5,375 nt of DNA from Syntrophomonadaceae bacterium (lineage in GTDB: Bacteria; Bacillota; Dethiobacteria; DTU022), in assembly GCA_003553305.1 (NCBI GenBank), contig PWEB01000045.1, forward strand, positions 1 to 5,375. The letters run 5' to 3'. The notes under the pieces are model-generated. The model made no database searches. It was not told the DNA's origin and saw only the letters and a program-made list of their open reading frames with translations. The translations under genes were made by a program, and so were the position numbers. Each line of letters opens with the position of its first letter. Positions within the stretch are counted from its first letter, which is position 1. This document shows, piece after piece, positions 1 to 5,375 of the stretch.

Positions 1-2
1 AA

Positions 3-8
3 CCTCCT
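3..8 (-). promoter_or_regulatory. Strong Shine-Dalgarno site of a gene that starts beyond the left edge
   Basis: Read on the minus strand this is a perfect AGGAGG, followed by TT at the window edge. It lies downstream of the topA terminator and points out of the window. A start codon would be expected within about 4-9 nt past the edge. It therefore marks the 5' end of another minus-strand gene whose product cannot be known from here. No convincing promoter for it is visible in the roughly 60 nt after the terminator. Confidence 0.65.
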
Positions 9-60
9 CTTGTTATTCGTATCTATATTCTTATTATTCGATAAGATTTCAGTAATCCCT

Positions 61-118
61 TTTATAATAAAAAAAACAAAGGCCCTCCAAAAAATAATGG
101 AGAAGAATTTCCCCTTTG
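61..118 (-). terminator. Probable rho-independent terminator of topA
   Basis: On the minus strand, about 30 nt after the topA stop codon, CAAAGG (118-113) pairs with CCTTTG (82-77). An inner CTCC (102-99) pairs with GGAG (88-85) around a 10-nt AT-only loop. The 3' arm runs directly into eight T residues (76-69) followed by ATTATAAAA. The stem has an asymmetric internal loop, so it is not a textbook hairpin. The position just after the stop codon and the immediate U-tract make intrinsic termination the best reading. Confidence 0.7.
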
Positions 119-148
119 CATTATAATCAATTCAGATCCAGTTTTTCT

Positions 149-2695
149 TTACTGTTTCTTTTTCTTTCTACCTTTAGATGCTGAACCGGGCAGAGGCAGG
201 TCCAGGGCTTCGCGTTTTTCAGCATAACCGGGGATCTGCTCATAATACTTACCAAGCAGTTTTTTGAGAGCGGCCCGCTGGCGGGGGGGAAGTGATTTTT
301 TTGCCGCGTACTGGTTGCGCAGCGATTCGGCAAATTCGGCATCATCCCACGTTTTTTTACCCCGGGTGGTCGGTTCCTTGAAAGTTTTCACTCTATCTAA
401 CAACTCTAAGAGTGGTCCGCTTTCAAAGTCTTCCTCAATCTCGGAAGACAAGCCTGCTTCTTCTGCCCGTTTTTCAAAGTGTTTAATCTGAGCGGCATAT
501 TTGACAACCAGGCGATCTAAATATCTAACCTGATTATCACTGAGACGCCTGCCGCTTTCCACCTGTTCGCGCAGGCTTTGAGTAAAAGCAGCATCATCGT
601 AAATCTTTTTGCCGACTTTTTTGGATGGTTCAAATTCAACTTCACCAAGCATAGCCAGTTTAAGCCAGGTCGTATCATCGGGCGGTTTGCTCGCTTCAGC
701 TTCACTGGCAATCAGGTCGGTCAACTTCATTTCTTCCGCCTTTTGAGCGGTGAATGACTTGATCTGATCATGGTAACGGGCCACTATCTTACGCAGATGC
801 TCTACCTGCCGCTCGGTAACTCCCTTATTCTGTTCTAAAGCTTCACGCATTTCGTACACAAAAGTTTGATCAGAGTAGTTTTTTTTGCCGCGCTTGACAG
901 GTGGATTGAAGTTTTCGATTTCTGAGGCAAGCTCAAGCAGGCTTCTAAGCTCGTCACCGTCTATTTTCAATGACTTGGCTTCGGCAACCCACTGCTCAAA
1001 GCGTGCATAAAACTGCCCCATCATTTCCGTCCAGGATATGCTGCCTTCTTCAATTTTATCGAGTTCTTCCTCCATGCGGGCTGTAAATTTTACTTCAAAT
1101 AGATCAGGAAGCCGCCCGACCAGAAAATCATTTACTTCCATACCTGAGTTTGTAGGCCGTAAACTGCGTTTTTCACGCTCTATATATTCCCGGTCGTAAA
1201 GGGTGGATATTGTTGAAGCATAGGTTGACGGACGCCCAACCCCGTTTTTCTCAAGTTCTTTAATTAAAGCTGCTTCACTAAACCTTTTCGGAGGCTGAGT
1301 TTCCTTTTCTTCACGCAGCCACTCCAGAACATCAAGTGATTCACCTATCTCAAGCGGAGGCAGGATAGATTCTGTTTCATCCTCTTCGTCCTCATCCAAA
1401 CCACGCCCCCAGGCTGCCATATAACCGGGGAATTTTATCTTAGATGCATTAGCTCGAAAAAGATACTTATGCGCGGTGCTATCGGTGTCAATATCAACCA
1501 TCGTCTGTTCAATGCAAGCCGGAGCCATTTGGCAGGCTACGGTTCTTTTCCAAATCAGGCTGTATAGTTTTAATTCCGCATCACCAAGAATCCCGCGCAG
1601 AGAGTCCGGAGTGTGGGCGGGATCAGTGGGCCGGATCGCCTCGTGCGCTTCCTGGGCAGAACCGCGGCTGCGATAAAAAACCGGCTTCTCAGGCAGATAC
1701 TGCTCTCCATATGATTTACGTATACATTCACGGGTCTCATCTATCGCATCTTTAGCAAGGTAGACCGAGTCAGTCCGCATGTAGGTGATCAATCCGGTCG
1801 GGCCTTCTCCACCGCCCATCTCAATCCCTTCATATAGTTTCTGAGCCAGGGACATGGTTCGGTTCGGCTGAAATCCGAATGCGTTTGAGGCCGCCTGCTG
1901 GAGAGTGGAAGTTATGAAAGGAGGCTGCGGGTTCTTCTTGACTTCTTTAGTCTTGATAGAATTTACGGTAAGCTGCCGACCCTCTAAATCCTTCTGCAAT
2001 TCTTCAGCGAGCTCCTTATCGTAAATCTCCCCTTTCTTGCCATCAACTTTATGGAGACTAACTTTAAAAGGATCTCTGGGGTCGACTTTTTTAATCACTT
2101 GTGCCCCAAAAATCCAGTAAGTCTGAGGGGTAAACTTTTGAATTTCCTTTTCTCGTTCGCAAACCAGGCGCAGGGCTACAGTCTGCACCCGACCGGCACT
2201 GGTTCCTCCCCGGATCCGCCGCCAGAGTAAAGGACTGACCTGGTATCCCACCAGGCGGTCAAGCACCCGCCTTGCCTGCTGAGCATTCACTTTGTCCATA
2301 TCCAAACTGCCCGGTTCTGCAAAAGCTTTTTTAATGGCCGGCTTTGTAATCTGGTTGTAAGTGACCCGGGTAAAACGATCCTCATCCTGGATTTCTTTTT
2401 TCAGCAATTCACGAAGATGCCAGGCGATCGCTTCCCCTTCACGGTCGGGGTCAAGAGCCAGAATCACATCATCACTCTTCTTTGCAGCTTCTTTGAGTTC
2501 TTTGATCACTTTTGATTTGTCACGGGAATAAACATAGTGGGGTTGAAAGTTATTCTCCAGATCAACCCCCAGTTTACTCTTAACCAGGTCGCGGACATGA
2601 CCCATCGAGGCTTTAACTGTATAGTCTTTACCGAGATATTTATTAATCGTTTTCGCCTTGGCCGGTGATTCCACAATCACAAGATGTTTGGGCAT
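149..2695 (-). CDS. topA: DNA topoisomerase I (type IA) with three C-terminal tandem repeats instead of zinc ribbons
   Basis: This 848-residue enzyme relaxes negative supercoils by cutting and passing one DNA strand through a 5'-phosphotyrosine link. The N-terminal Toprim domain (about 3-115) shows E9 and K13 in ESPAKAKT and the Mg-binding D82, D84 and E86 in LDPDREGEA. The core (about 130-560) includes SAGRVQTVALRL (166-177), the active-site motif GLITYMRTDS (301-310) with nucleophile Y305 and neighbouring R307, and AQEAHEAIRP (347-356). All key catalytic residues are present, so the enzyme should be active. The C-terminus is unusual: no cysteine occurs after C394, so the tetracysteine ribbons of E. 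coli TopA are absent. Three diverged repeats (about 584-658, 675-749, 760-833) and a basic tail, KGRKKKKQ, take their place. The ATG start is supported by AAAGGAG 5 nt upstream and by the family-typical N-terminus. The gene appears to have its own promoter and terminator. Confidence 0.98.
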   Translation of the reverse strand: MPKHLVIVESPAKAKTINKYLGKDYTVKASMGHVRDLVKSKLGVDLENNFQPHYVYSRDKSKVIKELKEAAKKSDDVILALDPDREGEAIAWHLRELLKKEIQDEDRFTRVTYNQITKPAIKKAFAEPGSLDMDKVNAQQARRVLDRLVGYQVSPLLWRRIRGGTSAGRVQTVALRLVCEREKEIQKFTPQTYWIFGAQVIKKVDPRDPFKVSLHKVDGKKGEIYDKELAEELQKDLEGRQLTVNSIKTKEVKKNPQPPFITSTLQQAASNAFGFQPNRTMSLAQKLYEGIEMGGGEGPTGLITYMRTDSVYLAKDAIDETRECIRKSYGEQYLPEKPVFYRSRGSAQEAHEAIRPTDPAHTPDSLRGILGDAELKLYSLIWKRTVACQMAPACIEQTMVDIDTDSTAHKYLFRANASKIKFPGYMAAWGRGLDEDEEDETESILPPLEIGESLDVLEWLREEKETQPPKRFSEAALIKELEKNGVGRPSTYASTISTLYDREYIEREKRSLRPTNSGMEVNDFLVGRLPDLFEVKFTARMEEELDKIEEGSISWTEMMGQFYARFEQWVAEAKSLKIDGDELRSLLELASEIENFNPPVKRGKKNYSDQTFVYEMREALEQNKGVTERQVEHLRKIVARYHDQIKSFTAQKAEEMKLTDLIASEAEASKPPDDTTWLKLAMLGEVEFEPSKKVGKKIYDDAAFTQSLREQVESGRRLSDNQVRYLDRLVVKYAAQIKHFEKRAEEAGLSSEIEEDFESGPLLELLDRVKTFKEPTTRGKKTWDDAEFAESLRNQYAAKKSLPPRQRAALKKLLGKYYEQIPGYAEKREALDLPLPGSASKGRKKKKQ
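197..946 (-). repeat. Three protein-level tandem repeats encoded in the 3' end of topA
   Basis: The TopA C-terminus contains three copies of a roughly 75-residue module: residues 584-658 (946-722), 675-749 (673-449) and 760-833 (418-197). The shared pattern is a hydrophobic LLEL-like lead, [F]-x-[EP]-P, then GKK-x-[YW]-[SD]-D-x-x-F, an x-[LM]-R-x-[QA] helix, [VL]-[ST]/P-x-x-Q, a helix rich in L and K, and Y-x-x-QI-x-x-[FY]. The anchor glycines are at 603, 695 and 779, giving periods of 92 and 84 residues. The copies are well diverged, so this is an old duplication, not a recent DNA repeat. Each copy is rich in K and R and probably helical. By position and charge they may do the DNA-binding job of the missing zinc ribbons; that role is inference. 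Confidence 0.85.
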
Positions 2696-2700
2696 TAGAT

Positions 2701-2707
2701 CTCCTTT
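2701..2707 (-). promoter_or_regulatory. Ribosome binding site of topA
   Basis: Read on the minus strand, AAAGGAG lies 5 nt before the ATG at 2695-2693. It fixes the topA start, which also gives the expected MPKHLVIVESPAKAKT N-terminus. Confidence 0.85.
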
Positions 2708-2810
2708 TAATTTAAAGTATCAGAACATAGAAATAATTACACTTTCCATTAAAAATGTTTAACTGTTTTCATCATTCATTTTACTAGATCAGTCAACAAG
2801 TTTCTAACTC

Positions 2811-2838
2811 ATTATACATGCGAACTCAAATGTTGCAA
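2811..2838 (-). promoter_or_regulatory. Probable sigma-70-type promoter of topA
   Basis: On the minus strand a perfect -10 box TATAAT (2816-2811) is preceded after 16 nt by TTGCAA (2838-2833), four of six matches to the -35 consensus including TTG. Transcription would start near 2804, leaving a leader of about 109 nt before the topA ATG. The site is intergenic and correctly oriented. The short spacer and imperfect -35 box leave some doubt. Confidence 0.6.
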
Positions 2839-2843
2839 GTGAC

Positions 2844-2873
2844 ATCCTCACGGGGTCGATAGACCCCGAGGAT
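2844..2873 (-). other. Strong GC-rich intergenic hairpin after the flippase gene
   Basis: Perfect 7-bp arms CGGGGTC (2851-2857) and GACCCCG (2862-2868) enclose a GATA loop on the plus strand. Beyond a 2-nt bulge (2849-2850), ATCCT (2844-2848) pairs with AGGAT (2869-2873), giving 12 bp in all. It begins 14 nt after the flippase stop codon and ends about 5 nt before the -35 box of the topA promoter. In the minus-strand transcript it is not followed by a U-run, so it is not a standard intrinsic terminator. It may protect the 3' end of the flippase mRNA, assist termination, or be a dispersed palindromic repeat. The structure is certain from the sequence; the role is not known. Confidence 0.65.
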
Positions 2874-2887
2874 TCCCGCCGGAGATT

Positions 2888-4351
2888 CTAAAAATCCCTT
2901 TTTTCTAAAGCCATCGCTTTTAATTCCTCAATGCTCTTTTGATCAAATGCCCATGTTAAAAGAAAATAAGTTAACGCCCCGACTGCAATAGATCCGCCTA
3001 AGAGGAAGACCGGGCTCAGCAATGAAGTTACACCGTATATAAATCCACCCACCGCTGCCGCCATAAACAAGGATAAGCCGGCCGGTCCCTTTATATTCAA
3101 GAAATACTGATGCAGCTGAAAAGAGAGGTGTCGATGAGCAGCGATCTGCATGGCCATAAACTTAATGAGCTGATAAATAGTATAGAGGATAATGACCGTA
3201 TTTATTCCCCAGGGAGCAAATATCATTAGAGCAAATATATATACCAGATCTGTGGCCACATCAATCCCGAAAACAGTCCCCGGGCGGTTTATCGAGTAGA
3301 GCAGGTTGCCGGCCAAAATTCCGGTAAACATTTTAAAAACAAGGGTAACAGAAAACACCTGAAAAATTAATACGCTGTCCGTCCACTGTTCACCAAATAT
3401 AACCGGAACGAATAAATGAGCAGTCAATGCAACACCAATAAAGACCGGAAAAGCAACCAGGGCTACGTAGCGGTTCATCTTATAATAAGCTTCGGAAAGC
3501 CTGAGCTGATCATGCTTCATCCTTGATAACAGGGGGAAGACCAGCCTATTAAAAGACATATTCAATAATTGCCTTAATCGTTCCAACATATTCTTACCGA
3601 AAAAATAGACTCCCATGATTTCCGGGCCTAGAAAATGATGGATAATTAATTCGTCAAGCTGCCTGGTTATTATGCTCAAAGTTTGTCTTCCGGTTACAAA
3701 AATACCAAACTTGATAAAGGGGCGCAAATCGTTCAGCCGGAAGTGCGGTTTGAGGGTGGCCACCCGGTTATTTAATCCGCCTCCAACAAACAGGCCGGCT
3801 GAAATAATTGTGGCCAGAACATGCCCCAGGACAAAGCCCAGCACGCCCCAACCCAGCACTATTAGAATCGCGGCCAGAACGACAAATAAAAACTGACGGA
3901 TTATCTGGATCGTGGCTATAACTTTAAAATAGAAATGTTTTTCCAGAAAAACAACAAAAAAATGGGTCAGCCCCTGAAAAAAAACAGCCAGGCTAATAAT
4001 TCTTAAATAAATATCCAGACGGGGAAGCTCAAAAAATGCGGCTACAGGTGCACCTGAATAGTAGACTATTACTGAAGCGGAAAAAGAAAGGATTACATTT
4101 AGGATCAAAAGAGAAGAAGCTTCTTCAACTGTGACCAGGTCTCTTTGAATTACCCCCCGGTTAAAACCGGCAGCTTCTAAATTTCTACTTAGTCCAATCA
4201 CAATCATCAGAATTGCAAGGTAGGCAAATTCTTCAGGGACCAAAAACCTGGCTTTGATAAGCTGGAAAAGTAGAGCAGTTACAGCAGCAAAGGTTGCACT
4301 GGCTGCGGTCCACTTAACTCCTGCTGCCGCCGTACCCCTTAATGAAGTCAA
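2888..4351 (-). CDS. Wzx-like oligosaccharide flippase (polysaccharide biosynthesis membrane protein, MOP superfamily)
   Basis: This is a 487-residue inner-membrane protein with about 12-14 predicted hydrophobic segments, among them roughly 14-32, 42-58, 80-98, 114-134, 146-166, 168-190, 294-314, 326-348, 362-380, 384-402, 424-442 and 446-466. Its length and layout fit the family that flips lipid-linked sugar units across the membrane for O-antigen, capsule or exopolysaccharide assembly. Typical family features are the GVKW segment near the N-terminus (11-14), LGPEIMGVYFFGKNM (241-255), the FPLLSRM segment (272-278) and FGEQWTDS (319-326) followed by a hydrophobic helix. The start is a TTG at 4351-4349. 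It is favoured because GGAG lies 9 nt upstream and because the N-terminus then matches the family pattern. No glycosyltransferase or other surface-glycan gene is adjacent in the window, so the substrate cannot be named. It may be co-transcribed with aspA upstream. I am sure of the superfamily but not of a specific gene name. Confidence 0.88.
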   Translation of the reverse strand: MTSLRGTAAAGVKWTAASATFAAVTALLFQLIKARFLVPEEFAYLAILMIVIGLSRNLEAAGFNRGVIQRDLVTVEEASSLLILNVILSFSASVIVYYSGAPVAAFFELPRLDIYLRIISLAVFFQGLTHFFVVFLEKHFYFKVIATIQIIRQFLFVVLAAILIVLGWGVLGFVLGHVLATIISAGLFVGGGLNNRVATLKPHFRLNDLRPFIKFGIFVTGRQTLSIITRQLDELIIHHFLGPEIMGVYFFGKNMLERLRQLLNMSFNRLVFPLLSRMKHDQLRLSEAYYKMNRYVALVAFPVFIGVALTAHLFVPVIFGEQWTDSVLIFQVFSVTLVFKMFTGILAGNLLYSINRPGTVFGIDVATDLVYIFALMIFAPWGINTVIILYTIYQLIKFMAMQIAAHRHLSFQLHQYFLNIKGPAGLSLFMAAAVGGFIYGVTSLLSPVFLLGGSIAVGALTYFLLTWAFDQKSIEELKAMALEKRDF

Positions 4352-4360
4352 TATATAATG

Positions 4361-4364
4361 CTCC
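4361..4364 (-). promoter_or_regulatory. Ribosome binding site deciding the TTG start of the flippase
   Basis: GGAG on the minus strand lies 9 nt before the TTG at 4351-4349. An in-frame TGA occurs seven codons upstream of that TTG, and no ATG or GTG lies between. TTG is therefore the best available start, though the match is short and the spacing slightly long. Confidence 0.5.
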
Positions 4365-4377
4365 AGTAATCAAGATT

Positions 4378-4414
4378 TAGAGTGCTGCTGGCAACTCTAA
4401 GAAGAGTATTCTTC
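4378..4414 (-). other. Two small inverted repeats in the aspA-flippase gap
   Basis: TAGAGT (4378-4383) and ACTCTA (4394-4399) form a 6-bp stem with a 10-nt loop. GAAGA (4401-4405) and TCTTC (4410-4414) form a 5-bp stem with a GTAT loop. They lie 14-50 nt after the aspA stop codon. Neither is followed by a U-tract on the minus strand, so they are poor terminators, and read-through from aspA into the flippase remains possible. They could be chance pairings in a short gap. Confidence 0.3.
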
Positions 4415-4427
4415 GCAAAACAGAAAA

Positions 4428-5375
4428 TTACTTATTAAATCTCTTTAAAAATTGAGCCCCCGCAATACCGGGTCTGGTCATATCTTTAACTTGGAAAATT
4501 GAACATAATTCTTCTTCTGTAAAGATATTTTTCTCTAATAAAAGCTGACGAACCTGCTTGTTCTGTTCCAAAGCTTCTTTGGCAATGGCAGAAGCAGTTT
4601 CATAACCTACATGAGGATTGATGGCTGTAATTAAACCGATACTGTTTTCTACATCATTTTCACATTTTTCCCGGTTAGCTGTAACTCCTCTTACACACTT
4701 TTCTTCAAATACATCGATTACGTTAGTTAAGATCTGAAAGCTCTGCAGAAGATTATAGACAAGGACGGGCTCCATCACGTTTAGCTCAAGTTGTCCGGCT
4801 TCAACAGCCAGACTGATCGTGGTGTCATTTCCCACCACCTGAAAAGCGACCTGGTTCACCACTTCAGCCATCACCGGATTAACTTTACCCGGCATGATAG
4901 AAGAACCGGCCTGAACAGGAGGCAGGTTAATCTCTGCAAACCCTGCCCGGGGACCTGAAGATAACAGCCTAAAATCATTGGCTATTTTAGAGAGATTTAA
5001 AGCCAAAATTTTTAGAGCGCCGGATACTTCTGATAGTGCATCCACATTTTGAGTTGCGTCAACTAAATCACTGGCCCCGATAATATCAAGCGCTGAATAA
5101 TCCCTTAATTTACGGACCACTTCTAATGTATATTTTTGTTCTGTATTAAGACCTGTGCCTGCTGCTGTTGCTCCCATGTTGATAAATCTTAATTCTTTGA
5201 TCGAACGCCTCAGTCGATCTAAGTCTCGATTAAGGACGCGTCCATAAGCTGAAAACTCCTGGCTTAACCTGATCGGCACGGCATCTTGAAGATGAGTGCG
5301 TCCCACTTTAATAACATCATCAAATTCTTCGCACTTTATTCTAAAGGTATAGATTAAATCTTCCTGCGCTTTGAC
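4428..5375 (-). CDS. aspA: Aspartate ammonia-lyase (aspartase), 5' end missing
   Basis: The enzyme reversibly deaminates L-aspartate to fumarate and ammonia in the cytoplasm as a homotetramer of the aspartase/fumarase superfamily. The window holds 315 codons plus the TAA stop. The frame stays open to the right edge, and about 160 N-terminal residues are missing relative to the usual 470 or so. Visible hallmarks are GRTHLQDAVPIRL with the active-site T and H (codons near 5303-5292), GATAAGTGLNT, and the signature loop GSSIMPGKVNP (4907-4875). In that loop the first Ser is the catalytic base and the Lys and Asn bind substrate. QLELNVMEPV favours aspartase over class II fumarase, which has NVFKP in that place. 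The C-terminus MTRPGIAGAQFL is also typical. The GTG at 5306-5304 is an internal valine codon, not the start, because the upstream 23 codons continue the family sequence. The start, promoter and ribosome binding site lie outside the window. Confidence 0.95.
   Translation of the reverse strand, partial: VKAQEDLIYTFRIKCEEFDDVIKVGRTHLQDAVPIRLSQEFSAYGRVLNRDLDRLRRSIKELRFINMGATAAGTGLNTEQKYTLEVVRKLRDYSALDIIGASDLVDATQNVDALSEVSGALKILALNLSKIANDFRLLSSGPRAGFAEINLPPVQAGSSIMPGKVNPVMAEVVNQVAFQVVGNDTTISLAVEAGQLELNVMEPVLVYNLLQSFQILTNVIDVFEEKCVRGVTANREKCENDVENSIGLITAINPHVGYETASAIAKEALEQNKQVRQLLLEKNIFTEEELCSIFQVKDMTRPGIAGAQFLKRFNK

Noticed and set aside
22..66. Promoter for the gene beyond the left edge, using TATAAA (66-61) or TATAGA (27-22)
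   Set aside because: The AT-rich DNA offers several -10-like strings, but none has a convincing -35 box at proper spacing, and TATAAA overlaps the terminator tail.
127..345. Minus-strand open frame overlapping the end of topA in another frame
   Set aside because: It overlaps the third TopA repeat and tail out of frame and has no family features.
264..491. Plus-strand open frame of 75 codons
   Set aside because: It lies wholly inside topA in antisense, shows no recognisable protein features, and topA is conserved across this region.
517..711. Minus-strand open frame within topA in another frame
   Set aside because: It is an out-of-frame shadow of the second TopA repeat.
1476..1676. Plus-strand open frame of 66 codons
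   Set aside because: It is antisense to the conserved topA core and shows no recognisable protein features.
2768..2796. Second topA promoter using TTGACT (2796-2791)
   Set aside because: The -35 box is good, but at 16-18 nt spacing the -10 positions read only TGATGA, GATGAA or ATGAAA, which are weak.
2844..2873. Hairpin as a CRISPR repeat unit or standard intrinsic terminator
   Set aside because: Only one copy is present with no spacer periodicity, and no U-run follows on the minus strand.
3672..3896. Plus-strand open frame of 74 codons
   Set aside because: It is antisense to the flippase coding region. Its composition is that of a shadow of hydrophobic codons.
5304..5306. GTG as the start codon of the lyase gene
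   Set aside because: The codon is the valine just before the conserved GRTHLQDA motif. The frame stays open for 23 more codons to the window edge with family-like sequence.

Overview
The window is a stretch of bacterial chromosome of moderate GC with AT-rich intergenic gaps. All three genes lie on the minus strand, so transcription runs from right to left. In that order they are: the 3' two-thirds of an aspartate ammonia-lyase gene (aspA, cut by the right edge), a polytopic membrane protein of the Wzx/MOP oligosaccharide flippase type, and a complete DNA topoisomerase I gene (topA). The left edge ends on a strong Shine-Dalgarno sequence, so a fourth minus-strand gene should start just outside the window.

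Region by region: 4428-5375 is aspA. The 76-nt gap to the flippase holds only weak hairpins, and the two genes may be co-transcribed. 2888-4351 is the flippase, read from a TTG start. The 192-nt gap at 2696-2887 holds a strong GC-rich hairpin without a U-tract, then a good sigma-70-type promoter (TTGCAA, 16 nt, TATAAT), a leader of about 110 nt, and an AAAGGAG ribosome binding site for topA. 149-2695 is topA. 1-148 holds a probable intrinsic terminator for topA and the ribosome binding site of the next gene.

The genes do not form one pathway: they serve amino-acid catabolism or fumarate supply, cell-surface glycan export, and DNA supercoiling control. The promoter and hairpin before topA suggest it is its own transcription unit.

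The most distinctive element is the TopA C-terminus. It has none of the cysteine zinc ribbons seen in E. coli TopA. Instead it carries three diverged tandem copies of a roughly 75-residue GKK-x-[YW]-x-D / Q-x-x-x-L / Y-x-x-Q-I module and a lysine-rich tail. From memory only, this architecture brings to mind PVC-group bacteria (Verrucomicrobiota, Lentisphaerota, Kiritimatiellota), but the taxonomic assignment is tentative. I found no CRISPR array, insertion sequence, tRNA, rRNA, defence system or other clearly novel multi-gene system.
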